Position numbers and translations under genes: made by a program. Below the pieces are notes generated by a model that was given only the letters and a program-made list of their open reading frames with translations, was not told where the DNA came from and made no database searches. This document shows, one piece after another, positions 1-11,699 of a DNA stretch of 64,000 nucleotides. Source of the stretch: Crotalaria pallida (Eukaryota > Streptophyta > Magnoliopsida > Fabales > Fabaceae); contig CM075652.1 in assembly GCA_037953625.1 (NCBI GenBank), forward strand, positions 56,165,501-56,229,500, in the 5' to 3' direction. Within the stretch, counting starts at the first letter, position 1; every line of letters begins with the position of its first letter.

Positions 1-1548
1 ATATTATCGCACCCAAAAGGCGCATGTCTTTGGAAAAGGCAAGGTAAGGAGTGAGTGTTACCTTATCTTAGGGGGATGAGTTTCTAGTATGTATATAGTG
101 CTTACTAGAAGTTTGTTGTTAGTTTTAGGATTTTGCACCTTAGGGTAGTTGATAAAGCTGATAATTTGAACTTAGGAAATTAAGTAAATAATTAGGGAAA
201 TAAATTGGAATGTGAATTTATTAATGATGATGTTATGCGTTATTATGTGCTATATGTGCTGATATTTTCTAAGTGATGGAATGATTGTTAATAATAACAA
301 ATTGATTGGGGACTCAGAAAAATGTGAAAATAAATGACAAAAATTGAGGAGAAAAGAAAAAAATAGTTGGACAAATAACAAGATTGAGAGAAGTGCCTAA
401 TAAAGAATAAGAAATAATAATGTGTGGAATCCGACTGCGAGTGCGCGAATCGGGTAGTCCACGACAAAGAGATATTAAAGGGTGTGGAATCCGACTACGG
501 GTGCGCGAATCGGGTAGTCCACCACCAGATATAAAAGATAATGATGCACGGAATCCGATTGCATGTGCGCGAATCGGATAGTCCGCGATACTTGGTGATA
601 ATCCCTTGCAGCCGAATGCGGGTGCGCGAATCGGTATCCGACTGCGAGTGCGCGAATCATATAGTCTGCGTCAAAGGATTTCACCATAAACCCTTGCGAC
701 CGATTGCGGGTGGGCGAATCGGGGCCGACTGCGGGTGCGCGAATCGGCTAGAACGCGAAAGGGCATAATAACTAATCCTCCTGCGACCGACTGCGGGTGC
801 GCGAATCAGGGTCGACTGCGGGTGTGCGAATTGGCTAGAACGCGAAGGGGACTAGTTATTTAAAAAACTTGATGGATTTGAATAAGATACCAAAAGAGAC
901 CAAAAAATTTGTGTAAGACTTGCAATAGATAAAAGGTTGGAAAAGTCACAATAAAACTTGAGTATGAGAGGAAAAGCATGAAAAGATGTGAAGTTTGATA
1001 TATGTACAATCATGAGAAAAATGACATTATGGTTTAAGTGTGCATGTGAATATGACTTGAACGAACAAGTGTATATGTGAACTATGTGGATTGAATGTGT
1101 TTGGCTTAGTCGGTTATTATGTCATATCAGAAACTGCTATTCCTAATTTATGTGTAATGCTCACCTCCTTACTACTTTTCCACATGTACCGAGATTGAGC
1201 TTGCACTATTACTGGCCAAGCAGGTGCACACTCCACTCCGTGGAGTGTAAGTTAGTAAGAGGGAATTATAGATTATTCGGTTGTAATTAATTTATTTTAG
1301 TTATGATGCTATGTGGTGTGCGATGTAGCACTGATTTATGATTATGTGTTGTTGATAGCCTTGTTGGTTTCTGGTTATTAAAAATGAATGTGTTTATCAG
1401 GTTGCAGGAAAAATATAATTTTTGGGAAAGTCAGAAAAACAAAGTAAACACCGTCCGTTTGACGGGAGATTTTTAATAATTAAAAAGGAAATTTTAATTT
1501 CACTATTTTAATAATGGTAGTTAAGGGTAGAAAAGTGTAGGTGTTACA
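1..1548 (+). repeat. 5' LTR of L1, 3' part only
   Basis: It aligns with 6545-7674 and ends in the same GTTACA terminus, followed 4 nt later by a tRNA-Met-type primer-binding site. It contains about 420 bp (roughly 692-1112) absent from the right LTR, holding extra hairpin repeat units and a unique AT-rich stretch. The LTR start lies left of the window. Confidence 0.8.
424..849 (+). repeat. Array of GC-rich hairpin motifs inside the L1 LTR
   Basis: About nine copies of a roughly 23-bp motif (core CCGACTGCGGGTGCGCGAATCGG, written here as CCGAcT...GCGAATCGG with variants) occur at roughly 30-60 bp spacing. The outer bases CCGATT and AATCGG are reverse complements, so each unit can fold into a short hairpin. 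The block is much richer in GC and CpG than the surrounding AT-rich LTR. Open frames running through it are a by-product of the repeat. Confidence 0.75.
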
Positions 1549-1552
1549 TTTA

Positions 1553-1565
1553 TGGTATCAGAGCA
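1553..1565 (+). promoter_or_regulatory. Primer-binding site of L1
   Basis: TGGTATCAGAGCA, complementary to the 3' end of plant initiator tRNA-Met, lies 4 nt after the LTR end at 1548. This is the usual start of reverse transcription in plant LTR elements. Confidence 0.85.
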
Positions 1566-1590
1566 GTTTCTCCTCGACCTTGGAGTTGTA

Positions 1591-1862
1591 AGTTACTCCT
1601 GTTGTGTTACTCACCAAGCGAGTAACTAATAGATAGCTAAGTATTTAAGTTAGATGAATAGAGTAACAAGTAGCTAGATTTATGTTAGAATTTTGTAATG
1701 ATATTATACTGTCTGATTCAAATCTTAGTTACTCCTGTTGTGTTACTCACCAAGTGAGTAACTAATAGATAGCTAAGTATTTAAGTTAGATGAATAGAGT
1801 AACAAGTTGCTAGATTTATGTTCGAATTTTGTAATGATACTATAGTGTCTGATTCACATCTT
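1591..1862 (+). repeat. 136-bp tandem duplication
   Basis: Two adjacent units (1591-1726 and 1727-1862) start with AGTTACTCCTGTTG and differ at only a few bases. They sit just after the primer-binding site, in the leader position of the element RNA. Confidence 0.85.
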
Positions 1863-3672
1863 AATTAATTTTGGTATATGTGTCTCGTGTTTTTGCCCAA
1901 ATGAACCCGATTTCTTGGAAAATGGACGTTGTCGCATTTAGAAAATGGATGAATTCCGAGATTAAGGAAAGTGAAAGGACCCTAACGGGCCAGAGCATGG
2001 AATTGCTACCCCAACGGGAAGAAACAATCCTTGGTTTCGAAGTAAGTACGCCAATTTTTAAATGTAACAATGCAACAATATATGTTTTCGAAATTCATGT
2101 CTAAAACTTAGGTAGGACGGAGTGATCTTACCACCAAGGTAATGTATAACCGAGACTGGCCATCTTGAGGACTACATTTGTTGGAAGGTGAAATCATCAA
2201 GTCACTGAGTTCCAGAATATCTCTTGAGTTGAGTGATGTCTGAAAACCTAGGGGGAATAGTCTGTTTTAGCTAAATCCTATAGACCCCTAAGTACTTTAA
2301 ATCAGAGTGCGTAGCGAAATAACTAAAAGAGAATCCTAGAAAATCTTATAGATTTTTCCTTTCCTTTTTCACGAATCCCTAATCTATGATTGGTGCCTCG
2401 AAGTTGGAACGTCAATCGTGTTTGTCTGGAGCCTTAATAATGGCTTGGCACCTTGAACCTTTATTTTTCTCGTTTAACTTTTGACATCTTAGATAATTGT
2501 AGATTTTAGATTTCATTTGACTCTGAATATCAATTGACAGTGAATGGCTTTTATTAATTCGTGATACACTCGTTAATGTACAACTTCTTGAGTACATTAC
2601 ACCCATCATTCTCAGTTCTATGCGAACACATGAATCCTAAACAAAAGTTACCTATTCTGATTTTTTTTCATGGGTTGGTTCTTACATACACCCATGGCAT
2701 TTTGACATCGAATGAAATTTCTCTATTGACATTGATGGTCGAATTTTTATTCTTAATGAGCGAGACTCCTTGTGGTTCAAACATAATCGGGGAGTCAGTA
2801 GTTCTTCCTTTAATCACGTTTTAATTTATGAAGGCAACATACAGTTATGACTTGATAAGTCGACACCTAAATTTATCTTGGATTCATAACCCTTACCATA
2901 TCTTATACGCCAAGGAGTTTGATTACCCGGTAATTCTTATCACTTCCAATTGCATCTTGACCGTCTTAGAATCTACTGGTCTCTTGCAAAGTTTAAATAC
3001 ATGCTTGCTAGTTTGAAATACTCTAAGTAACATGAAATCATTTTCATGTGATCTAATGATTGCATGACCATGTTTATTTTGGTCATAACGCTAACACTTT
3101 TGATAGTAGTGACTCCGATGATTCTATCCTTATTCCTTGTTATAGACTGAAAATGATTTTTGATAATCTCTTGATTTATAGCATCCTTAGATTTGATTGA
3201 CACTTTCATAAGTCTATTAGATCGTATGTAATCATTAGAATCTCCTATACCCAGAATAATGGTTCATCCAAGAAAACCCAGGGAATCTTGATCTTGCTAA
3301 TCCATATTCCATATTGTTGTGCTATTGTCTAGTGGACGATCCTCGAATCAATCGATTACTTTGTTTGTTGGTGATTTACTCCAAAATCTCCCTTTCTTGA
3401 TTAGTTGTTTGATGCCTTGCGAAGAGTTTAGCAAACTCGTGGAAATTTGACATCGGAATGGATCAAAACTTTGTTTGGAACGATGAAGACGCGTTGAAGA
3501 CTAGACAATGCGAGAATGATCTCAGCAAAAGGATGAAGTTTATATCTCAGCTTATGAGTTAGACTAAATACCTTGTATGCTGTATTTGTCTACGTTTAAT
3601 GGGATGATGGTCAAGGGTTCTTAAACCCTAACCTTACGGTTTTCCCTAATCAAATTTCGAGGACAAAATTTC

Positions 3673-3690
3673 TTTTTTGGGGGAAAGGAT
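3673..3690 (+). promoter_or_regulatory. Polypurine tract of L1
   Basis: A T-run followed by GGGGGAAAGGAT lies directly before the LTR start TGTAACATC. This is the expected plus-strand priming site next to a 3' LTR. Confidence 0.75.
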
Positions 3691-4399
3691 TGTAACATCT
3701 TGATTTTCTTTTGTATTATAAATTTTGAGTTTTATCAAATTAAATGATCAATCCTTGTAATTAATTATTAAAGCGTTGGGTATTTTCATAAAGGACATTA
3801 TATTATTTACGAAGAAATATTTTGCTAATATATTTTAAAGTAGATTCATTTAAAATAATCACCTTATCTGAAAAATACACTTTACTTTGCTTTTGACATA
3901 TTCAATAATATTAAATAAATTTTTGTTACTTCCTAATAAATGACTAATTTCTAACTTTATAGTTTTCTTGTATAAAATTATATGATGCTTAAGCCCTATT
4001 TTTTAGTATTTCTTTGGGCTAATAAGCAGATATAATAAAAACATGCGGGTATGTTTTGTAAGAAAGAAAACACTAAGGGGTTCCCCTTTTCTTTTTGTTG
4101 CGGCGGAAACCTCCCCCGTATTTCTTCTCCTTCACGTGTTGGCCCCTCCTTCTCTCTTTGAGTTTTTCTTTTTGAACCCCCTTGGTTATTCATTGGCCCC
4201 TATTTGAGTTTTTATAGACAAAGTTGCCCTTATTATTTTACCGACTTTAACAAGGCGAAAAATCATTTCCGATTTAAACAAAGCGGAAACAAATATCAAT
4301 CTATTTTCGCTTACCAAGAGGTGAAATTTTTCCGCCTAATTAAAGGCGGAAATAAATTTTGAGATTTCCGACTTTCTAGTGTCGGTAAAATAATAAGGG

Positions 4400-4678
4400 C
4401 CTTTCAATCAATGGGTCATCAACCATCATTATTTCACTGAATAAGGTGGGGAATGATTTGTTTTTGTCAATGGGTTGTGCCACTTGAACTGCACTTGGGT
4501 TTTTGCCACTTAGCGTGTCATGGAAGTAGAATTGGGGGTTTGTAATTGTCTCCTTCTTGGCTTCAACTTCGAAACTTGCACCCCAATTCTCTGCTTTCAA
4601 CTTCAAGCTTTGAGTTCCTGCTGCTATTACACGTACTATAAGTATCACCATCATCACCACCGCACTTTGCTTTGACAT
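4400..4678 (-). pseudogene. Captured 5' fragment of a dirigent-protein gene
   Basis: From the internal Met at 4678 the minus strand reads a hydrophobic signal-like start (MSKQSAVVMMVILIV), then about 70 residues including FYFHDTLSGKNPSAV and a DDPL motif. These resemble the N-terminal third of plant dirigent proteins, which are secreted proteins of about 180-200 residues that direct stereoselective coupling of phenoxy radicals in lignan synthesis. The frame then runs into the left inverted repeat, so the beta-barrel core is missing and no working protein is expected. The wider open frame reaches 4711 only through a GTG-rich leader. Assignment rests on motif recognition by eye. Confidence 0.6.
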
Positions 4679-4765
4679 CTTCGATATATATGATCTTTGA
4701 CACACACACACACTTCTCTCTCAGGGTTTATAGCTTTGCCTTTGCTAAGTGGTACAAGTTCTTGG

Positions 4766-4778
4766 TTTATATAAATAT
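4766..4778 (-). promoter_or_regulatory. TATA box captured with the dirigent fragment
   Basis: The minus strand reads ATATTTATATAAACC, about 90 bp before the Met at 4678, with a (GT)n/AGAG-rich leader between. Spacing fits a plant core promoter plus short 5' UTR, so the transposon appears to have taken promoter, leader and first exon together. Confidence 0.45.
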
Positions 4779-6963
4779 GTGTAGGAGCCTTTCTTCGTTT
4801 TTTTAATTAATTTTATTCTATCTTTATTTTTCTTCACTCTTGAGGTGGCAATTTAGTTGCGGCATACTTTTTCTATATGTTCAACACTAAAAAGTCGGAA
4901 ATCTCAAAATTTATTTCCGCCTATTAGTAAACGGAAATATATTAATATTTGTTTCCGCCTTGTTTAAATCGAAAATGATTTTCCGCTTTGTTAAAGTCGG
5001 TAAAATAATAAGGGCAACTTTGTCTATGAAAACTCAAATGGGGGCCAATGAGTAACCAAGGGGTTCAAAAAGAAAAACCCCTCTCCTTCCCCACCTCTGT
5101 CCCTTGCTCTCACTCTTGGCTTGTCACAGCCGACCGCCGCCCTCACCACCTTCAACCATCATCACCGTCGTAGCCTCAAACCATGGCGCCATCTCTGAAC
5201 CCTTGCCGTCCCCCGCGTTTCTCTCTCTCTCCTCGCTAGTTCCAACCGCCACCACCATAGACTTGCGAACCGCGAGCCACCCAAGAAGATCGCCACCGCT
5301 GCCGAACTCGCGTCGCTGCCAAGCTCCGTCGATCGCCACCCTTAGAGCCAACCACCGTCGTTGTTGCAGCGCTCTTCTCTCCCCCATGCTCACGTTTCTC
5401 TCTCTCCACTGGACTGCCGCACTTTGGGTGCTACTGTGCTCCGCCAGCCACCGTCTCCACCTTCCGGCGTGGCTCCTGTCATGGTTTCAAGTCGAATCCG
5501 CCGCCTATGAGGATGTGGTAGTGTTGTGCGTGCTGCTGTGTTTGGGTCAGCAAGCAACTCCCCGGATCGATTGAAAAATCGCTTGTCACCGTGAACCGAG
5601 TTTGACCGAACCGGCCTTCAAAATCCAATCTTGAGGGTAAATCCCTATTACCTTTTTATTTGCTTTGTGTTATGTTTTAATAATAATTTGATAATACAAA
5701 TAGTATTAGTATTGATAATAATGATTTAGTGTTATATTATTTTGGAAATATAAGTGATATTGTGATTTAGTATTGATTTTTAAGTATATTGTTATTTGTA
5801 ATGATTTTAATTGGTTACTTTGATTTGTTATAACGTCAAATTAAACATTATGTCGAAGGATGGGTTTTGAAAGTATTTTTGTTAAATGCGTTGGATTCCT
5901 AAGTAATTGGGTTGTAGGTTAGTTGGGCTGGATTGTCCCTGAACTAACAATAAACCAATTAAATAGGAATCCGATATATATTCGACATATGTTAATTCGG
6001 GAAAAAACTTGAACTTTAATTTCGAATTGAAAGGAAGTGTAATTACCTGAACGTTGGAAATGTAATTTTGACTTATTTTGAATCGAGAGCATTTCCTTTT
6101 AATTTGGAATTAATAGTGTCAAGTGACATTAGCATTTGATTTTGTGATTTATTATCAAAGTTACTTGATTTTGAATTGTTTTAATAGATTATATTAGTTT
6201 TGAAAGTATTTGTTTTAAATATGAGTTTGACATATTTTCACGCTGATATTAGCTTACTAACTAAAATTTGTTTTTGAGAACACCAAATGAATCCTTCTTA
6301 ATTTTGTTAGTCTACTTCCTGTATAAGTTAAAATATATTTTTTAATGCATTGAATCAACCACAAATCCAATGCCGATATTGGTTTAGTTTAAATAAAATT
6401 GTTTTTGTGGTTGTTTTTCTATCGTGTGTGAGTAGGCCTTGGTGCATTAAATTGATAGTTGTTTAATGTATGTAATATGGCTAGACGACGAAGGAGGTTT
6501 AGAACGTGTCACCACGCGTAAGCAATGGACTTTACTACTTTTGGATATTATCGCACCCAAAAGGCGCATGTCTATGGAAAAGGCAAGGTAAGGAGTGAGT
6601 GTTACCTTATCTTAGGGGGATGAGTTTCTAGTATGTATATAGTGCTTACTAGAAGTTTGTTGTTAGTTTTAGGATTTTGCACCTTAGGGTAGTTGATAAA
6701 GCTGATAATTTGAACTTAGGAAATTAAGTAAATAATTAGGGAAATAAATTGGAATGTGAATTTATTAATGATGATGTTATGCGTTATTATGTGCTATATG
6801 TGCTGATATTTTCTAAGTGATGGAATAATTGTTAATAATAACAAATTGATTGGGGACTCAGAAAAATGTGAAAGTAAATGACAAAAATTGAGGAGAAAAG
6901 AAAAAAATAGTTGGACAAATAACAAGATTGAGAGAAGTGCCTAATAAAGAATAAGAAATAATA

Positions 6964-7231
6964 ATGTGTGGAATCCGACTGCGAGTGCACGAATCGGGTA
7001 GTCCACGACAAAGAGATATTAAAGGGTGTGGAATCTGACTACGGGTGCGCGAATCGGGTAGTCCACCACCAGATATAAAAGATAATGATGCACGGAATCC
7101 GATTGCGTGTGCGCGAATCGGATAGTCCGCGATACTTGGTGATAATCCCTTGCAGCCGAATGCAGGTGCGCGAATCGGTATCCGACTGCGAGTGCGCGAA
7201 TCGGATAGTCTGCGTCAAAGGATTTCACCAT
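6964..7231 (+). repeat. Shorter hairpin-motif array in the right LTR of L1
   Basis: It matches the left-LTR array at 424-687 but lacks the later units, joining directly to the TCGGTTATTATG sequence found at about 1113 in the left copy. The two LTRs of one element therefore differ by about 420 bp here. Confidence 0.75.
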
Positions 7232-7674
7232 AAATCGGTTATTATGTCATATCAGAAACTGCTATTCCTAATTTATGTGTAATGCTCACCTCCTTACCAT
7301 TTTTCCACAGGTACCGAGATTGAGCATGCACTATTATTGGCCGAGCATGTGCACACTCCACTCCGTGGAGTGTAAGTTAGTTAGAGGGAATTATAGATTA
7401 TTCGGTTGTAATTAATTTATTTTAGTTCTGATGCTATGTGGTGTGCGATGTAGCACTGATTTATGATTATGTGTTGTTGATAGCCTTGTTGGTTTCTGGT
7501 TATTAAAAATGAATGTGTTTATCAGGTTGCAGGAAAAATATAATTTTTGGGAAAGTGAGAAAAACAAAGGAAACTTCGTCCGTTTGACGGGAGATTTTTA
7601 ATAATTAAAAAGGAAATTTTAATTTCACTATTTTAATAATGGGTAGTTGAGGGTAGAAAAGTGTAGATGTTACA

Positions 7675-9583
7675 AAAATGGGCGATTCGGGACGTTTGAG
7701 CGCACCAGGGTGCATCAGATGCACCAACTCAGGTAACCCTTGCGCTCGAGCATGCCGCGTCTCGCGCCCAGGCGCGCGCGGGACTCTGATTCGCGCTGGT
7801 GTTGTGCGTGGTGACCACGCAGGCGCGCATGAACCTGTGCCCAGGCGCGCTGGCGCTATTTAAGTGCGCCAGCATCAGGAGTTGATGCGCCAACCTTCCT
7901 CTTTCTTTTCTTCTCCGCACCACCTCCCTTCCTCCATGCACCCACACGCCCTAGCCTTCTCCCAAACACCCCCAAACACCGTTTTCTAGCCTCCTCCATG
8001 GATCTAAGCTTGATTTTGGGTTAGATCCTACACATAATCACTTCCTCCCTCTTACTTCGAAGCTTTCCCTCTCCTCCCATGGTGTTTCTCTCTCCTCCAA
8101 TCGCAAGAACGAAAAGGAGATCGGTCAAGGGAGCGGGAATCTGAGTAGATCGGGGATAGATTCAAGGTCCTTAGAGCTTCAATCGACCCTTCTCTCTCTC
8201 CAAGGTAAGGGGAGACACTTTTCCACACTTTGAGTTAGGGATAGTTAAAGTTTATAATAGGATTTGGGTTTAATAGTTAAATTGGGTTGTGGGTAACAAA
8301 TTAGTGTTTGTTTAGAGTTGGATTAGGGGTGAATAGAGTTTTATTGGTTGATTTTATATAAATTGAAATGTTTATGGTAAATCCTTTTTATGTATGTTAT
8401 AAAAGTAGGAAGTGAAGAACCCTAGGAAGCTGACTTATTTTATGGTACTCTAAGACATACCTAAGTATGTCGACTGATTTGTTTAATATCTGTTGATTTT
8501 TGGTTGTTAAGGATTGCTGAGAATTTATTATGTCAACTAAGTGCTAAATGTGTATATTGGTGACTAAGTGCTAAATGTGTATAATTGTGACTAAGTGCTA
8601 AATGGGTAGGGTGGTGATCAAGTGTGCTATAAATGTATAATTAAGAATGTGTATGCTATTTGGAAATTTGTGATAATTGATTATTTAAGGCTAAATATTC
8701 TTGTTGTGATCTTTGCCATATAAATTGTGAAAGGACGAAATGGATGAGTAATTATGGAAAATGGGATCCGAGGTGGGAACTGATCATTTGGGGCACCGAA
8801 ACACTAGGTGCCCGACTAGGTGTTCCAATTACCTGTTAGGGCCAATAACCTGCCAGACCAATTACCCATCAGGCCAAACTGCCCTGTTAGGCACCGGTGT
8901 GACCCATGGATCAGTTCCCTGCTAAATAAATGAAATAATTAATGGAATTGTATAATGTGCTTAGTCCTAATAGGTTATGTCTGGATGGGTGCAAAGTCCT
9001 GGGCAGGTACCAAAAATCCCTAGACAGGTGTTCCAATTACCTAGCGGATGCTCAAAATCCTAGTGGTGTACGTAAAAAGGAAAAGGGTATGTATGTAGGC
9101 CTTTGACCTGAGGATGCATACATTGTAAATATAGTTTGTATGTAGGCCTTTGACCTAAGGAGACATGCATTGTAAAAGTAAAACGAAAGAAAAATGAAAG
9201 TGGGAAATGAAAAGTAATTGGAACTTGATAATATATGTATGTTACCCTGTTAAGTGAATGTGATGTATTTTGTTAGACCATTGCTTGATTTGATTATTAT
9301 TATTGAGTTTTATTATGAACTGTTTACTATCCCATAATTCACTGTGTTTGAAAAGGTTTCATCCTTAGTGGTTAACATTTTACGTGGATGTGTAGGAGCT
9401 TGAAGATCAGAGTGTCGCAGTGGAAGAGTTGAAAGAAGGAAACTCTAATTCATGCTACTTATATTATGATTGAATTCCCCAGCATTTTGTGTAAAACTTG
9501 AGCTGTAAAAGGAAATTTTTGAGTTTCTTATTTTACATATAAACTTTAATTTGCTAATTTATAAATTCAATCGGGATATTACA
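7675..9583 (+). mobile_element. 3' portion of an LTR related to element L2
   Basis: The sequence is a diverged, plus-oriented relative of the L2 LTRs (13377-16190 and 19358-25969, which are in minus orientation). Shared landmarks are the GGTGCA/GCGC block, a pyrimidine-rich leader followed by CAAGGTAAGG, the 'CTAAGTGCTAAATG' subrepeats, and the 'GGAGCTTGAAGATCAGAGTG' 3' block. It ends GATATTACA at 9583 with no primer-binding site after it, so it is a solo or 3' LTR. Its 5' part is cut off by L1 at 7674. Confidence 0.6.
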
Positions 9584-11560
9584 AACTTTGTTGCTTTTTG
9601 TTCTTTGGGAGTCTTGCCTTCACTTGTCTTAATCACAATGTTTTCCTCATCAAAACTTAGCTTCATACACATGAACGTTACAACGTTCATTAAGAAAGTT
9701 GATTAATTTAGTTAATTGCATTGGAAATGTGAACTTTTGATGTGTATTTTCAAAATTACCCCTATTAATATTATTGGGAATTTAAAAAGTGTTAAATAAA
9801 TAGGGGTGTTTGAGGAAAAAAAATAATTAATGATTATTGAAAATTGGTATGTGGTCTTATAAATAGGGACAAAATAAAAGTGTCAAAAAAGTCTTATAAT
9901 TAGGGACGGAGGGAGTATAATCTTCATAAATTTATTATTACTCTCTCCTTTTATTAAATGGGGGTAATTTAGTCAAATTATACCAAATTCTTACATTATT
10001 TACTCATTTCTTAATCTGTGTGAAATCTCCAAAAGATCATAAATTATGAGACGGAGGGAGTATTAAATACATTTATGTAGTTATACTTTCTCCGGTTTTG
10101 TTTGTAAAAAAATTTTGGGATTTTTTTCTTGTAGTAAGGAATGTAATTAAATTTGTTAGTGGCATTGGAAATGAGAAAATTTAATATGTTTTTTCAAAAC
10201 TACCCCTATAATATTTATTGGGACTCTAAAAAGTGTTGAGTTAATAAGGGTGTTCGTAAAAAATAGTAATTAAATGATATTGAAATTGTGTCTTATTAAT
10301 ATGACCAAAATAAAAAGACAGGTAATAAGAAACGAAGTATATATGTTTCTTAAAATTTGCTTCATGGCACACATTAAAAAAAAAAAGAAGTCTTGCTAAC
10401 AAGTAGGGCACTTGTTAAGCTTTCCCAGAAATAGAAAAAACAACACAAGTTCCTCATTTTTCTTCTCTCGAGAATATCAAAAGTTACATTTTTCAATCAT
10501 TTCTAACTACTTATATCTTCTTAACAAATGGTCTAAAGGCACTTATTAGCATTTTCGTAAAAAAAAAATCAATTATTTTAACACTAAATGTTTGTATTTA
10601 TTGTGTATTAAATGCATTTATTTGTTCCAAAAAATATTAAATACAATTATTTATTGTGTATTAAATGCATTTATTTGTCCCAAAAAATATTAAGTACATT
10701 TATGTAGTTATGTACACCTTCCTGATTACGATATAAGCAAAATTAATTATTTTCACACTTATTAAGAAGGTTAGTTGATTGTATTTAATTTTATCAAATT
10801 TATAAAAAAAGAAAAGAGGATTTTAGGAAAATAGTATTGGGAACAAAACAAAAATTAAACGATAAAACAATTTTCTACGTATATTTTAAGAAAGTATGTA
10901 GCATTGGAAATGAAATAAAATTTAAGAAGATAAGTTACTTTTGCTTATATTTTAAACCAAATAAAATGTGTTTTTTGTTGCTTATATTCCAAGCCGGAGG
11001 GAGTACTCTCTTCGGTTCTATTTGTAAAAAAATTTGGGATTCTTTTCTTTTATCAAAGAAGGTAGTTAAATTTGTTAATGACATTGGAAATAAGAAAATT
11101 TGATATGTCTTTTTAAAATTATCCCTATAATTATTATTGGGACTCTAAAAAGTGTTGTCAATTTATAAAGGTGTTTGTGGAAAAAAAAAAGGTAATTAAA
11201 TGCTATTGAAAAAAAAAGTAATTAACTATGGGTAAAACTGTAAAACAAAAAACTTTAATTAATATTGTATAGATTTTATAAAAAGACTCAATGAGAAGAA
11301 AAAAATTATCTAAAATAACTCGTTGTGTATTCAAAAATACAGTATCCTTTTTTTTTCAATTTATTTCTATCTATTTTAGTATTAAAATATTGAGTAAAAT
11401 GCTACGTAACAACAGAGCCGTTCCTAATATTTCCGTGGCCTTAGGCAAAATTAGAAATAGGGGCCTTCTCTAATAAAATAATTAATTATGTAAAATTAAC
11501 TACATAAAACTTTTTCAATATAACACTATAACATAATAACTTTATCTTTTTTTATAAGGT
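9584..11560. repeat. Cluster of Stowaway-like MITE remnants
   Basis: At least three diverged direct copies share 'GCATTGGAAATG', 'ACCCCTAT', 'ATTGGGACTCTAAAAAGTG' and end motifs of the GACGGAGGGAGTA type (for example near 9903-9918, 10052-10061 and 10996-11003). CTCCCTCCGT ends with TA targets are typical of plant mariner/Stowaway MITEs. Individual borders are unclear because copies are truncated and overlap. I see no gene here. Confidence 0.5.
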
Positions 11561-11699
11561 TTAATTGCACTTTTGGTCTCCCAATTTCGACAATTTGACG
11601 ATTTTGGTCCCCTAGCTTTTAATTTGGCGATTTCAGTCCTCTAATTTACAATTAGTGACTATTTTGTTCTCTCTGTCAACTCTGCTATTAACGGGGTTG

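Larger units (their letters stand above)
1549..3690 (+). other. Non-coding internal region of L1
   Basis: Bounded by the primer-binding site and the polypurine tract. All open frames are under 90 codons and I recognise no gag or pol motif. It contains one 136-bp tandem duplication near the left end; the rest is unique AT-rich sequence. Confidence 0.7.
4162..5078. mobile_element. Pack-MULE-like element with ~200-bp terminal inverted repeats
   Basis: The left arm (4162-about 4383) and right arm (about 4884-5078) are inverted copies, each starting GTTTTTCTTTTTGAAC from the outside and rich in CCGCC/GGCGG motifs. Between them is about 500 bp of unrelated sequence holding a dirigent-gene fragment and its upstream region. 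Long TIRs around a captured host fragment are typical of Pack-MULEs. I could not find a clean 8-10 bp target duplication, and no transposase is present. Confidence 0.65.
1..7674 (+). mobile_element. LARD-type LTR retrotransposon (element L1), 5' end outside window
   Basis: Positions 1-1548 are repeated at 6545-7674 with only scattered differences apart from one large gap, so they are the 3' portions of two direct LTRs. A primer-binding site follows the first copy and a purine-rich tract precedes the second, which fixes the plus orientation. The internal region (1549-3690) is only about 2.1 kb and has no gag, protease, reverse transcriptase or integrase reading frame. LTRs of about 4 kb with a short non-coding interior match the large retrotransposon derivative class. 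The end of the interior, a 'TTTCGAGGACAAAATTTC' stretch before the purine tract, resembles Ty3/gypsy chromovirus 3' ends, so a gypsy parent is inferred. Such elements depend on enzymes supplied in trans. Confidence 0.75.
3691..7674 (+). repeat. 3' LTR of L1, about 4 kb
   Basis: It starts TGTAACATC after the polypurine tract and ends GTTACA at 7674. It includes the Pack-MULE-like insertion (4162-5078). A pyrimidine-rich, GC-richer stretch at 5079-5575 contains a spurious-looking 156-codon Pro/Ser/Leu-rich open frame and is more likely untranslated LTR leader. From 6545 on it matches the left LTR. The next bases (AAAAT) run straight into another LTR family, so L1 probably inserted into it. Confidence 0.75.

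Noticed and set aside
475..768. Open frames of 70-75 codons on both strands, repeated at 7019-7282
   Set aside because: They run through the hairpin-repeat array of the L1 LTR and are explained by its lack of stop codons; start codons and lengths differ between copies.
4153..5087. Target-site duplication for the Pack-MULE-like element
   Set aside because: Flanks TCTCTTTGA and CCCTCTCCT are both pyrimidine-rich but do not match, so no duplication is claimed.
5104..5574. 156-codon Pro/Ser/Leu-rich open frame
   Set aside because: Low-complexity pyrimidine-rich LTR leader; no recognised domain, and the opposite strand is also open for 89 codons.
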